Under the pieces are notes generated by a model. The model saw only the letters and a list, made by a program, of their open reading frames with translations, did not search any database and was not told the DNA's origin. Shown here in pieces: positions 36,304 to 45,913 of a stretch of 64,000 nucleotides of DNA (positions are counted from its first letter, which is position 1; each line of letters opens with the position of its first letter). The translations under genes and the position numbers were made by a program. The stretch is from Phyllobacterium zundukense. Lineage in GTDB: Bacteria; Pseudomonadota; Alphaproteobacteria; Rhizobiales; Rhizobiaceae. The stretch covers positions 3,393,001 to 3,457,000 of the forward strand of contig NZ_CP104973.1 of NCBI RefSeq assembly GCF_025452195.1, in the 5' to 3' direction.

Positions 36304-39300
36304 CTACTCTGCTGCCTCGATAGCCGGCTTCGAAGGCAGCAGTGGAACGGTGTGTATGCCGGGTCTGACGACAATACCCGGCTCATCCGGCTTGTTCGGA
36401 CGGAACGACCAATGGAATACACGCGCTGTCCAGCGGCTGACATCGTCCATGATCGTATAGAAAGATGGCACGAACACCAGTGACAGGACGGTCGAGATCA
36501 ACAGGCCGCCAATCACCGCAATCGCCATCGGCGCGCGGAATTCACCGCCATCGCCGAAAGCCATGGCTGCGGGCAGCATGCCGGCCGACATGGCAATCGT
36601 GGTCATGACAATCGGGCGGATACGCTTGCGGCCTGCGTCGATGATCGCTTCATCGCGCGGTATGCCATGTTTCACTTCTTCGATGGCGAAATCGACGAGC
36701 ATGATAGCGTTTTTGGTGACGATACCCATCAGCATCAAAATACCGATGACGACCGCCATGGAGACCGAATTGTTGGTCAATAGCAGCGCGACGGCGACAC
36801 CGGCGATCGACAGCGGTAATGACATCAAAATGGTGAAGGCGTGGAAAATACTGCCGAACAGCAGGATAAGCACGACGAACACCAGCATCAGGCCCATGAT
36901 CATGGCATCGCGGAACCCGGCAAAGACCTCGCCCATGACTTCGGCGTCGCCAGTTTCCTGAATGCGCACGCCTTCCGGCATGGATTTCGCCTCAGGCAGG
37001 TTCTTGACGATGGAGAGCCCCTCGCCGATCTCCTTTCCGCCCGCCATATTGGCGCCGACAACGATGCGCCGTTCGCGATTAAAACGCTCGATCGAGGATG
37101 GGCCCTGTCCGAAACTGATCTGGGCAATGGATTCCAGCGGCACCACGACTCCCGATGGTGTGGTTACGGTCAGCGTACTGAGAATCGACAGATCACGGCG
37201 GGATTCTTCGGTCAGCTGAACGCGGATCGGTATCTGGCGATCGCCGACGGTGTATTTGGCCAGATTGGGATCGAGATCGCCTTGCGTTGCAACACGCAAC
37301 GCGTCCGACAGCGCTGTCGTGGAAATGCCCAACTCCGCCAGCTTGTCCATGCGCGGCGTCACGATGATTTCGGGCCGATCAAGCGCCGCCGTCGAGGAGA
37401 CCGCCTGAAAGTTGCCAGTCGCAGTCATGGCGCTCTGTAGCGAGCGAGCCTGTTCGTTGACCTTGTCGCCATTGCTGCCGATGACGCCGACAGCGAATTC
37501 CCGCTCACCGCGATCATTGACGAAATTTGCCCGCAAATCAGGTACTTGCGACAATTTGTTGAAAATATCGACCTCGACCTGCTTTTGCGTGCGTTCACGC
37601 TCGCTCTTATGGCTGAGCTTGACGATCATCGTCGCGCGCCGGGTGTCGAGAGAGCCGGTTGGCGAGGCGCCGCCGGTTACATAGGTCTGCTGGACTTCGG
37701 GAATTTCCCGCACCAACGATGCCGCTTCGTCGGTTACCCGGCGTGTCTCATCGATGGGTGCTCCTGGCGGCAGCTCGAGACTGACGGCGACGCGCGCTTC
37801 ATCCTGCGGCGGCACGAAACCAGCCGGCAGAAAGCCCATGGCCCAGATGGAGACGGCAAATATGGCCACCCCACTGAGCAGCGTCAGCCATCGATAGCGC
37901 AGCGTGACGGTGAGGAAACGGGTATAGGCCTTGATCCAGCCGGTCTCCTGCTCACCGTGGTGCAGGCTCTTGCCATCGCGCAGAAGGTAGGCTGTCATCA
38001 TCGGCGTTATCAGACGGGCGACGAGCAGCGAAAAGAACACTGCGACGGCTACCGTCAGGCCGAATTGCTTGAAGTATTGCCCGGCGATGCCGCTCATGAA
38101 GCTGACCGGCGCGAAGACTGCGATAATCGTCACCGAAATAGCGATAACGGCGAGGCCAATTTCGTCGGCGGCTTCAAGCGACGCGCGGTATGGCGATTTG
38201 CCGGATCGCATGTGCCGGACGATGTTTTCGATCTCGACGATGGCATCATCGACAAGGATACCCGTCACCAGCGTGATACCAAGCAGGCTGATCAGATTGA
38301 GCGAAAATCCGAGCATGTCGATGGCCCAGAAGGTCGGGATTGCCGACAGTGGCAAGGCAACGGCTGCAATCAGGGTAGCGCGGATATTGCGGAGGAACAG
38401 GAAGACCACGACGATCGAGAGCAATGCGCCTTCAACCAACGAACTCATGGCGGATTCATAATTGCCATAGGTGTAGTTCACCGAATTGTCGATGATGCTG
38501 AAACGTGCGTCGGGAAATTTCTGCTGCAACTGGTCCATTCGGGCCTGCACGAGCGCATAGACATCGGCATCGCTCGCGCCCTTGGCGCGGAATACGCCGA
38601 GCGATACCACCGTCTGATTGTTCACACGCGCAAAGGACTTTGGCTCTTCATAGGCGTCGGTGATCGTTCCGAGCTGATCGAGCCGGACGGAACGCCCGCC
38701 GGCGATCGGGATCTCCACCGCCCGTAAATCATCAAGCGTGCGCGATGCGCCAAGCGTGCGGATCGTCTGCTGGGTGGTACCGAGATCGCCGCGTCCGCCG
38801 GTCAGATCGGCATTCATGGACTTCAGCGCACGATTGACATCGGCGGCCGTCACACCAAGTGCAGTCAATCGATCGGGATCCAGCGCCACACGGATTTCAC
38901 GCGTGACGCCGCCATAGCGCTCGACACGGCCAACGCCTTTCAGGCCCTGAATATCGCGGAGGATCTTGTCATCGACGAACCAGGAAAGTTCTTCCGAGGT
39001 CATGGTCGGCGCCGAGACGCCGTAAGTCAGGATCGCAGAACCCTCCACGTCGACGGAATTGATTATCGGTTCCTTGATCGTTGCGGGAAGGTCATCGCGG
39101 ATACGCGAAACTGCGTCCTTGACGTCGTTCAATGCCTTTTGTGTATCGACCTCGAGCCGAAATTCGACGAGCGTCGTGGAATTGCCTTCTGTCAAATTGG
39201 TTGTGACATTCTTGACGCCGGTAATATTCGCCACCGAATCCTCGACCCGCTTGGCGATCTGCGTTTCAAGTTCTGTCGGCGCCACGCCCGGATCGGTAAC

Positions 39301-39450
39301 GGAGACCGAGATCAAAGGCACATCGATATTGGGAAAACGCGTGATGGGTAGCTTGGCAAAGGCCATCAGGCCAAGAACCACCAGCACGACGAACAGCAGA
39401 ATCGACGGGACGGGGTTGCGGATCGACCACGCGGAAATGTTCCAGTTCAT
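36304..39450 (-). CDS. RND-family efflux permease (AcrB-like)
   Basis: 1048 residues, inner-membrane proton/drug antiporter. It has the 12-helix, two-loop RND plan: SIRNPVPSILLFVVLVVLG at the start, RFPNIDVPLISVSVTDPG, the TM4 segment GILVDDAIVEIENIVRHM with the proton-relay aspartates, and MGIVTKNAIMLVDFAIEE. Its start overlaps the adaptor stop (ATGA). Closest in style to the hydrophobic/amphiphilic efflux group. It acts with the adaptor 39447-40685; no outer-membrane channel gene is in the operon. Confidence 0.95.
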   Translation of the reverse strand: MNWNISAWSIRNPVPSILLFVVLVVLGLMAFAKLPITRFPNIDVPLISVSVTDPGVAPTELETQIAKRVEDSVANITGVKNVTTNLTEGNSTTLVEFRLEVDTQKALNDVKDAVSRIRDDLPATIKEPIINSVDVEGSAILTYGVSAPTMTSEELSWFVDDKILRDIQGLKGVGRVERYGGVTREIRVALDPDRLTALGVTAADVNRALKSMNADLTGGRGDLGTTQQTIRTLGASRTLDDLRAVEIPIAGGRSVRLDQLGTITDAYEEPKSFARVNNQTVVSLGVFRAKGASDADVYALVQARMDQLQQKFPDARFSIIDNSVNYTYGNYESAMSSLVEGALLSIVVVFLFLRNIRATLIAAVALPLSAIPTFWAIDMLGFSLNLISLLGITLVTGILVDDAIVEIENIVRHMRSGKSPYRASLEAADEIGLAVIAISVTIIAVFAPVSFMSGIAGQYFKQFGLTVAVAVFFSLLVARLITPMMTAYLLRDGKSLHHGEQETGWIKAYTRFLTVTLRYRWLTLLSGVAIFAVSIWAMGFLPAGFVPPQDEARVAVSLELPPGAPIDETRRVTDEAASLVREIPEVQQTYVTGGASPTGSLDTRRATMIVKLSHKSERERTQKQVEVDIFNKLSQVPDLRANFVNDRGEREFAVGVIGSNGDKVNEQARSLQSAMTATGNFQAVSSTAALDRPEIIVTPRMDKLAELGISTTALSDALRVATQGDLDPNLAKYTVGDRQIPIRVQLTEESRRDLSILSTLTVTTPSGVVVPLESIAQISFGQGPSSIERFNRERRIVVGANMAGGKEIGEGLSIVKNLPEAKSMPEGVRIQETGDAEVMGEVFAGFRDAMIMGLMLVFVVLILLFGSIFHAFTILMSLPLSIAGVAVALLLTNNSVSMAVVIGILMLMGIVTKNAIMLVDFAIEEVKHGIPRDEAIIDAGRKRIRPIVMTTIAMSAGMLPAAMAFGDGGEFRAPMAIAVIGGLLISTVLSLVFVPSFYTIMDDVSRWTARVFHWSFRPNKPDEPGIVVRPGIHTVPLLPSKPAIEAAE

Positions 39451-40685
39451 TTGATCGCCCCTGTCGCCTCATCGGCTACCCGGACAGGCGTGACGCGGTC
39501 ACCATTGGCAACGAACGTACCGGCACGCGCCACGACATCTTCGCCCTCGCCAAGGCCCTGCAGCACCTCGACAGCGCGATCACTGCGAATGCCAAGGTCA
39601 ACCTTGCGGCTTTCGATGACACCATCCTTGACCACCTGCACGAGCGCTGAAGTGCCATGGTAGACCACGGCGGAAAGCGGAACGTTGACGCCTTCGCGGC
39701 GGGTCAGCTCAATTACCGCGCGGGCAAAGTTGCCGGGCCGGATCGATGCATTCCTGTCGAGCGCGATCTTGACCGAACCAAGGCGCGAGCTTGCGGTGAT
39801 CTCCGGCGATATGAGGCGGACACGGCCGGCAACCGGTTCGTCCAAGCCGGACACCCTGACCGAAACCGGCATGTTTTCTTTCAGGCGCGGCAGATCGACC
39901 TCAGGAATATTGGCCGCCAACTCGAAATCACGATCACGGGCGATACGGAACAAAGGGCCGGCATTGAAAGAGACAATTCCACCAAGAAGTGCGTTGCGGC
40001 TCAAAACCACACCGCTTGCGGGCGCCCTCACATCGGCCTTCTCCAGCCGCAGCAGGACATCGCGCTTTTGCGCTGCAACGAGCTGCAATTGCGACTTGGT
40101 GGCTGACAAGGCCTGCCGGGCCGTATTGAGACGCGCATTGGCGCTGTCGTGCGCGTTGGTGGCGTTGTCCAGTTCCATTTTGGAGTTGATGCCCTTCATC
40201 GACAGGGCACGCGCCCGCTCCAGAGCTTCCTGCGCCTGGCGGACGGCAATCTCCGCGTCAACGATTTGCGCCTCCGACTGGGCAATGGATGCATCGGCTT
40301 GGGCGCGCTGCGCTTCGATCTGGGCCAGCTGGATTTCGAGCGAGGATTTATCGAGGCGCGCGAGGATATCGCCCTCTTTCACAATGTCGCCCTGATCGGC
40401 ATTGAGCTCCAGGACAAGCAAACCAGCGACATCGGTGCCGACCGCCACTTCCTGACGAGGCACAATCGTACCGGTAGCGGTGAGCGTGGCGACCATTTCA
40501 TTGATGCCGGCAGGGATGACATTGATGACCGGCGGCTTGGCTTCATGGACGGCTGCTACCGTTTTCTCTTCGGCAAATCCACTGGTGGCCGTGGATGAGG
40601 AGAGGCCCAAGGCAAGAGCCAGGGAAATCAGGACTTTTTTTCTGTTATGGCTCATTGGACGACCCTGGGTGAGAGCAATATTCAT
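39447..40685 (-). CDS. RND efflux periplasmic adaptor (membrane fusion protein)
   Basis: 412 residues. A signal peptide (MSHNRKKVLISLALALGLSS, cleavage near GFAEE) is followed by a lipoyl half (GTDVAGLLVLELNADQGDIVKEGDIL), a long Ala/Gln-rich coiled hairpin (about residues 130-220) and the barrel/MPD domains. It bridges the permease to an outer-membrane channel. The ATG at 40685 overlaps the tetR stop; an ATG 10 codons later (40655), with AGGG upstream, is the alternative and would give a more usual signal peptide. Confidence 0.93.
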   Translation of the reverse strand: MNIALTQGRPMSHNRKKVLISLALALGLSSSTATSGFAEEKTVAAVHEAKPPVINVIPAGINEMVATLTATGTIVPRQEVAVGTDVAGLLVLELNADQGDIVKEGDILARLDKSSLEIQLAQIEAQRAQADASIAQSEAQIVDAEIAVRQAQEALERARALSMKGINSKMELDNATNAHDSANARLNTARQALSATKSQLQLVAAQKRDVLLRLEKADVRAPASGVVLSRNALLGGIVSFNAGPLFRIARDRDFELAANIPEVDLPRLKENMPVSVRVSGLDEPVAGRVRLISPEITASSRLGSVKIALDRNASIRPGNFARAVIELTRREGVNVPLSAVVYHGTSALVQVVKDGVIESRKVDLGIRSDRAVEVLQGLGEGEDVVARAGTFVANGDRVTPVRVADEATGAIK

Positions 40686-41404
40686 TTGTTTGCCAAAGAC
40701 TTTGTCGGTCGCAGCACGGCGACGGCGAGCGCGCGGAACACCGGCTCCAGCGCCTCGAGCGGCACACCTTGCGCGGGGAAATTACGCATTATTATCCCCT
40801 CGCCCATGGCAGCCAGTGAAGCCACCGCGAGATCCAGATCGGTGACAGGATCGATCTCGCCGCGTTCCTTCGCTGCCGAAAATGCTGCGAGAAGCTCTTC
40901 GCGCATCAGGCCTTCGTGAAGTTCACAGATGGCAGCAACGCTTTCGTTGCGCATGGATTCGGCGCGCACCTCGACGAAAAGACGGGCGCTGGAATCGCGA
41001 GGGCCCGGCCCCTCATCATTCATCGACATCTTGCGCACGTGGTCGAGTCCAACCTTCGTGATGGCATCAACGATATTATTCGACTGCGACATTCGTGCGA
41101 GAATTTCCGCACTTTGCTGGCGGTGAGTCGCGGAAATTTTCTCGATGATCGCTTCCTTCGAAGGGAAATAACGATAGAGCGCTCCGGGACTCATGCCAGC
41201 TTCCGAGCAAATCTCGTTCATGGACGCGCCACGAAAACCGGAACGTATGAAACAATTCATCGCGGCGGTGAGGATACGTTCTTCCTGCGCCTCACGATTA
41301 CGCGCGCGCTTGCCGAAGAGCTTGGCGACGAAACAAAAGGATTCGTCGTCCGCGGCATCTTCGGAAACGCTTGCAGCCTGCTTTGGCAGGGCCTGATCAA
41401 CCAT
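40682..41404 (-). CDS. TetR/AcrR-family repressor of the efflux operon
   Basis: 240 residues. After a 35-residue tail lies the TetR DNA-binding domain (REAQEERILTAAMNCFIRSG, then GASMNEICSEAGMSPGALYRYF). The C-terminal ligand domain is variable. It heads tetR-adaptor-permease on one strand with overlapping stops and starts, so it likely represses its own operon. Two perfect palindromes upstream (41419-41436 and 41467-41486) are good operator candidates. Confidence 0.93.
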   Translation of the reverse strand: MVDQALPKQAASVSEDAADDESFCFVAKLFGKRARNREAQEERILTAAMNCFIRSGFRGASMNEICSEAGMSPGALYRYFPSKEAIIEKISATHRQQSAEILARMSQSNNIVDAITKVGLDHVRKMSMNDEGPGPRDSSARLFVEVRAESMRNESVAAICELHEGLMREELLAAFSAAKERGEIDPVTDLDLAVASLAAMGEGIIMRNFPAQGVPLEALEPVFRALAVAVLRPTKSLANK

Positions 41405-41418
41405 GGAACACCAAAAAA

Positions 41419-41436
41419 AGAGAGAACGTTCTCTCT
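41419..41436. promoter_or_regulatory. perfect 18-bp palindrome, candidate TetR operator 1
   Basis: AGAGAGAACGTTCTCTCT lies 15 bp upstream of the tetR start. It shares GAGAA/TTCTC arms with the second palindrome. Self-repression of tetR and the efflux genes is inferred. Confidence 0.6.
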
Positions 41437-41466
41437 CATTTATACGGATACCAAAGGAAGATCAAT

Positions 41467-41486
41467 ACGAGAATGATCATTCTCGT
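41467..41486. promoter_or_regulatory. perfect 20-bp palindrome, candidate TetR operator 2
   Basis: ACGAGAATGATCATTCTCGT, centred about 49 bp from the centre of the first palindrome, between the higA end and tetR. The spacing of roughly five helical turns would allow two repressor dimers on one face. Confidence 0.6.
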
Positions 41487-41501
41487 TCTTTGGCGAGATT
41501 T

Positions 41502-41795
41502 TCAGGCAGAAGATGCCAGCCGGTGAAGGCCTCGAGTGATTTCATTGGCCTTCTTGCGCACCCGCGCGACATCGTGGGCAGATTGCATGCTCAGCCAGTG
41601 ATCCGCCGTGCCGCCTATGACATATTCCAGTCGCAACGCCATTTCTGCCGATATCGCACTCTGTCCAGATAGGACGCGGTAAAGCTGTGATCTGGTAATA
41701 CCCAAAGCCTGCGCAACAGCACTGACGGGAAGTTTCAAGGCGTCAATATCGTCTTTAAGGAGAGCACCGGGATGAGGCGGGTTTTTCATAGCCAT
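41502..41795 (-). CDS. higA: HigA-family antitoxin
   Basis: 97 residues with an XRE-type helix-turn-helix: NPPHPGALLKDDIDALKLPVSAVAQALGITRSQLYRVLSGQSAISAEMALRLEYVIGG. This start (N-P-P-H-P-G) is the standard HigA/VapI signature. It neutralises HigB and represses the pair. It follows higB by 13 bp on the same strand, the toxin-first order characteristic of higBA. Confidence 0.94.
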   Translation of the reverse strand: MAMKNPPHPGALLKDDIDALKLPVSAVAQALGITRSQLYRVLSGQSAISAEMALRLEYVIGGTADHWLSMQSAHDVARVRKKANEITRGLHRLASSA

Positions 41796-41808
41796 TGTTC
41801 ATGACCTC

Positions 41809-42087
41809 CTAATGATAGTCTTCAAAGTCGACGTCGAAGGCATTTCCGTCGGACATCGAGAAGGTAATGCGCCAGTTTGCTCTCACAATCACCGCCCACC
41901 GACCTTGGCGATTGCCCTTCAACGGATGCAGTTTCAGCGATGGCCTATCCATGTCTTGTGTTGTGCCTGCCGAATCGAGTGCCGCCAGAATGGACGCAAT
42001 CCGCGGCACCATATCCTGCGGTAGACGGCTGGCATCGTCCTGCTCATACAGCCGTTTCAGTGCACGACTACGGAACGATTTTATCAT
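41809..42087 (-). CDS. higB: HigB-type toxin (RelE superfamily mRNA interferase)
   Basis: 92 residues: MIKSFRSRALKRLYEQDDASRLPQD, LDSAGTTQDMDRPSLKLHPLKGNRQGRWAVIVRANWRITFSM and DVDFEDYH. This matches the plasmid-maintenance killer-protein (HigB) family, ribosome-dependent mRNA endonucleases. The conserved R-W-x-V-x-V-x-x-x-W-R-I-x-F segment is intact. A near-perfect palindrome lies directly upstream. Confidence 0.94.
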   Translation of the reverse strand: MIKSFRSRALKRLYEQDDASRLPQDMVPRIASILAALDSAGTTQDMDRPSLKLHPLKGNRQGRWAVIVRANWRITFSMSDGNAFDVDFEDYH

Positions 42088-42091
42088 AGGA

Positions 42092-42119
42092 TTGTCTCAT
42101 GTCGCGCGACAATAGACAA
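42092..42119. promoter_or_regulatory. 28-bp near-perfect palindrome, candidate HigBA operator
   Basis: The outer arms TTGTCT/AGACAA and the central perfect 12-mer TGTCGCGCGACA are interrupted by only two 2-base mismatched steps. It sits five bases upstream of the higB start, where autorepression sites of higBA operons lie. Confidence 0.65.
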
Positions 42120-42163
42120 CCCGGATCAGTCACGATAGAGAACTTAAGTAGCAGACCAAACCT

Positions 42164-44443
42164 TCAGGAAAACTTGCTGGAGCGCGGGAAACCTTTTGGC
42201 ACCATGCGCCCGGCTGTCGCGCGCGGGCCGGCCCATTCCAGCAACTCCAATTTGCCGCGAGTGAAGCTGCGACCGGACGCGTCCTGCCATGTAAGGCCCT
42301 GCTCCATCGTGAAAACGCGGATATCCGAGACGCCGCCATCTTTATAGCGTTGCAGGCGGACACCCTTGCCGCGGGCAAGTTCTGGAATTTCGGTGAGGGG
42401 GAACACCAGCATCTTGCGGTTTTCGCCGACGATCGCAACGCTGTCGCCGCTGATCGGGATGCAATGACGCGCTTCATCGGGCGCCTTGACGTTCATCACC
42501 TGCTTGCCCTTGCGCGTATTGGCGATTACCTCGGCCTCGGGCACAAGGAAGCCATTGCCCACATGTGACGACAGGAGCAGCTTTCGCTCCGGATTGTGCA
42601 CGAAGGCCGTAACGATATCCTGGTCGTTTTCCATATCGACCATGATCCGGATCGGCTCACCGTGACCCCGCCCGCCTGGCAGACTGTTCGCGCCGATCGT
42701 ATAGAACTTGCCGCCGGTCGTCAGGACGAGGATACGGTCTGTGGTCTCGGCGTGGAAGGCAAGCTTGAGCTTGTCGCCCTCCTTGAATGTCAGCGTCGAG
42801 AAGTCCGCCAAGTGGCCCTTCATGGCGCGCAACCAGCCTTTTTCGGAAACGACGACCGTTACGGGTTCCTTCTCGATCATGGCGTGGTGCATGTCGGTCA
42901 GATCATGCTGGGGTGCATCGGCGAAAGTGGTGCGGCGTTTGCCGAGCGGCGTATCCGCGCCGTACTTTTTCTGCATCTCGGCGATCTGCCACGAAATTGT
43001 CTGCCATTGCTTGGCGTCAGATCCCAGCAGTTCCTCGATCTGCTTCTTCTCGCCTGTCAGGCCGTCGAATTCCTTGCGGATCTCGAATTCCTCAAGCTTG
43101 CGCAACGAACGCAAACGCATGTTGAGAATGGCTTCAGCTTGATTGTCTGTGAGTTCGAAACGGCGGATCATTTCCTGCTTCGGCTCGTCTTCCTCGCGGA
43201 TTATGCGAATGACCTCATCGATATTGAGGTAGGCGATCAGCATGCCGCCAAGGATTTCCAGCCGGCGCTCGATCTCGCCAAGGCGATGACGGGAACGCCT
43301 TATGAGAACGTCCTTCCGGTGTTCCAGCCATTGCTTCAGCACATCGCGCAATGAGAGGACGTTCGGTACCTTGCCGTTGGAAAGCACGTTCATGTTCAAT
43401 GGAAAGCGCGTTTCAAGCTCGGTGAGCTTGAACAGGGATTCCATGAGGATTTCAGGATTGACGCTGCGGCTCTTGGGCTCCAGCACGAGGCGCACGTCTT
43501 CCGTGGACTCATCGCGTACGTCGTCCAGCAGCGGCAGCTTCTTGGCGATCAGCAGTTCGGCTATCTTCTCGATCAACCGAGATTTCTGCACCTGATACGG
43601 AATTTCGGTGACGACGATATTCCAGGTGCCGCGCCCCTGATCCTCGACCTGCCAGCGTGCGCGCAGGCGAAAGCCGCCGCGGCCGGTTTTGTAAGCGTCG
43701 AGAATGGCCTCCGGCGTCTCGACCATAATGCCGCCGGTCGGGAAATCCGGACCGCGAACTTTGGTCTTTAGCGGGTCCTCATCCTCGGTCTGCGACATCA
43801 GTTCTTCGACCGTTGCATCCGGATGTTTGATCAGATGCAGCGCAGCGGCACAAAGCTCCGACACATTGTGCGGCGGGATCGAGGTTGCCATACCGACGGC
43901 GATGCCTGAGGAGCCATTGGCCAGCAGATTGGGAAATGCGCCGGGAAGGACGATCGGTTCTTCGTCCTCTTCATTATAAGTCGGGCGGAAATCAACGGCG
44001 TCCTCGGTGATGCCTTCGAGCAGCAGCATGGCGACATCGGTCATCCGCGCTTCGGTGTAACGCATCGCCGCGGGATTATCGCCGTCGATGTTGCCGAAAT
44101 TGCCCTGCCCGTCGACGACGGGATAACGCACGGCAAAATCCTGCGACAGCCGTACCAGCGCGTCATAGATCGACTGGTCGCCATGCGGGTGGAATTTACC
44201 CATGACCTCGCCGACAATACGCGCGCATTTCGCATAGGACTGATCGGGTGAGAGACGCAACAGGCGCATGGCATGCATGATGCGGCGATGGACCGGCTTC
44301 AATCCGTCGCGCACATCCGGCAGGGCGCGGTGCATGATCGTCGATAGTGCATAGGCAAGATAGCGCTCTTCCAGCGCCGCCTTCAGATCGACCGGTTCTA
44401 CATTGTCATCGCCATTGTCTGGCGGAATCAGGCTTTTTCCCAT
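42164..44443 (-). CDS. parC: DNA topoisomerase IV subunit A
   Basis: 759 residues. ParC with ParE decatenates chromosomes. It starts with [33 protein letters not shown]; the catalytic tyrosine is in [18 protein letters not shown]. The quinolone-determining region reads [15 protein letters not shown] with an unmutated-looking Ser. The C-terminal half carries the beta-propeller blades but lacks the GyrA box, so ParC rather than GyrA. Length is normal. Confidence 0.96.
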   Translation of the reverse strand: MGKSLIPPDNGDDNVEPVDLKAALEERYLAYALSTIMHRALPDVRDGLKPVHRRIMHAMRLLRLSPDQSYAKCARIVGEVMGKFHPHGDQSIYDALVRLSQDFAVRYPVVDGQGNFGNIDGDNPAAMRYTEARMTDVAMLLLEGITEDAVDFRPTYNEEDEEPIVLPGAFPNLLANGSSGIAVGMATSIPPHNVSELCAAALHLIKHPDATVEELMSQTEDEDPLKTKVRGPDFPTGGIMVETPEAILDAYKTGRGGFRLRARWQVEDQGRGTWNIVVTEIPYQVQKSRLIEKIAELLIAKKLPLLDDVRDESTEDVRLVLEPKSRSVNPEILMESLFKLTELETRFPLNMNVLSNGKVPNVLSLRDVLKQWLEHRKDVLIRRSRHRLGEIERRLEILGGMLIAYLNIDEVIRIIREEDEPKQEMIRRFELTDNQAEAILNMRLRSLRKLEEFEIRKEFDGLTGEKKQIEELLGSDAKQWQTISWQIAEMQKKYGADTPLGKRRTTFADAPQHDLTDMHHAMIEKEPVTVVVSEKGWLRAMKGHLADFSTLTFKEGDKLKLAFHAETTDRILVLTTGGKFYTIGANSLPGGRGHGEPIRIMVDMENDQDIVTAFVHNPERKLLLSSHVGNGFLVPEAEVIANTRKGKQVMNVKAPDEARHCIPISGDSVAIVGENRKMLVFPLTEIPELARGKGVRLQRYKDGGVSDIRVFTMEQGLTWQDASGRSFTRGKLELLEWAGPRATAGRMVPKGFPRSSKFS

Positions 44444-44636
44444 GTCAATGGACTATCAACTCGCGGAATCGCGGGCAAGCAATGATTCGCCAAGATCACA
44501 GGGTGGTGGCGATCATTACGCGTTCAATTGCAGAGAGCTTGCGTCCACACCTCAAATCTGACTTTGTAGCGCCCAAATTGCATCACAGTCTTACTGCTCC
44601 TGATGCGTTATGGTTGAAAACAACAGGGATCAAAAC

Positions 44637-45836
44637 ATGCCTCCAATCCATCCTGTGAAGTCGGATCTGCGCGTTCTTGCAGCAGCCTCCGCTCTCTCCG
44701 TTTTATTTGCGGGTTCGGCCTATGCGGTCGACGGTGATGCGGTAGCCGCCCGCTTAAAGGCTCTTTATGGCGAACAGGGCGGTACGATGGAGTACAGCCA
44801 TGTGGAAACGCATGACTCCACCGTCATTCTTCAGGACACGAAACTGTCCACCGCAGGTATGAAGGAGACCTTCAACGTCGGCGATATTACGCTCAGCGAT
44901 GTTACGGACGTATCGGGAGGCGGTTTCAAGATCGGTACGCTTGCCATGCCGGACATCAATTATACTCCGGTAGCCGAGCCGGAGAGCAAAATAAGCGTTC
45001 AGGGAATCAGCCTGCAGGGCATCACACTTCCACCTGAGGGCGCGACCGAGCCATTGGCCAAGGTTTTCCAATACGAAAAAGCCGAGGTAAAGCACATTGC
45101 CGTCAACGCCAAGGGCAAGGATGTTTTCGTTGCCGACGGTTTGACCTCAACGATCTCTCCGATTACCGAGACGTCGCCGGTTACGTTCACGAGCAACGTC
45201 GCAAGCTTCAAGGCGGATCTCTCTGATGTCCAGGACCCAAAGGCCAAAGACGCGCTAAAAGCGCTTGGATACGAGACCATTTCTGGAAAGGTCGACGCCG
45301 CCGGGACGTGGAATATGCCCGATGGACGTCTGAATATGGAAAAGATGGACTTTGTCGCGGACAATGCTGGAACGCTCGGCATCAAGCTCGACCTCTCGGG
45401 CTACACGCTCGATTTCATCAAGGGAATGCAGGAAGCTACCAAGAACATGGAGGGCAAGGATGACAACGCCAAAAGCATGGCCATGCTCGGGCTGATGCAA
45501 CAGCTGAGCTTTACCGGTGCGTCCATCCGTTTCGATGATGCTTCTCTCACCAATAAGGCGCTGGATTACGTCGCCAAACAGCAAGGCGGGAAGCGCAGCG
45601 ATCTCATCGGCCAGGCCAAGATGATCCTGCCCATGGCGGCGGCACAACTCGGCAATGCAGAATTTTCGCAAGCACTTGCGACTGCTGTCAATGCCTATCT
45701 CGATGATCCGAAAAACATCGAGGTCAAGGCCGCTCCGGCAAAACCGGTACCCTTTGCGATTATCGCCGCCGGCGGGATGGCCGATCCGAAATCTCTGATC
45801 AAGACGCTTGGCGTCACGGTCAATGCCAATCAGTGA
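44637..45836 (+). CDS. exported hypothetical protein
   Basis: 399 residues with an N-terminal signal (LRVLAAASALSVLFAGSAYAVDG). I start at ATG 44637 with AGGG upstream; the frame opens nine codons earlier. The mature protein alternates short strands (GDITLSDVTDVSGGGFKIGTL, SVQGISLQGITLPPEG) and has a later helical part, resembling large alphaproteobacterial periplasmic proteins of unknown function. No catalytic motif is seen. It ends at a strong shared terminator with aspS. Confidence 0.8.
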   Translation: MPPIHPVKSDLRVLAAASALSVLFAGSAYAVDGDAVAARLKALYGEQGGTMEYSHVETHDSTVILQDTKLSTAGMKETFNVGDITLSDVTDVSGGGFKIGTLAMPDINYTPVAEPESKISVQGISLQGITLPPEGATEPLAKVFQYEKAEVKHIAVNAKGKDVFVADGLTSTISPITETSPVTFTSNVASFKADLSDVQDPKAKDALKALGYETISGKVDAAGTWNMPDGRLNMEKMDFVADNAGTLGIKLDLSGYTLDFIKGMQEATKNMEGKDDNAKSMAMLGLMQQLSFTGASIRFDDASLTNKALDYVAKQQGGKRSDLIGQAKMILPMAAAQLGNAEFSQALATAVNAYLDDPKNIEVKAAPAKPVPFAIIAAGGMADPKSLIKTLGVTVNANQ

Positions 45837-45853
45837 TAGAAGCTGATCCAATG

Positions 45854-45886
45854 AAAAAAGCCCGGCAACGATGCCGGGCTTTTTGT
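45854..45886. terminator. bidirectional intrinsic terminator
   Basis: Stem AAAAAGCCCGGCA / TGCCGGGCTTTTT with a 4-base loop. It lies between the convergent exported-protein gene and aspS and serves both directions. Confidence 0.9.
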
Positions 45887-45913
45887 TTGACTGTGGTCCG
45901 TTAGGAAAGGGTT

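Noticed and set aside
37546..38727. 393-codon plus-strand frame inside the RND permease gene
   Set aside because: Antisense shadow of a clear 1048-residue RND transporter; its composition (Asp/His/Arg/Gly) is typical of reversed GC-rich coding DNA.
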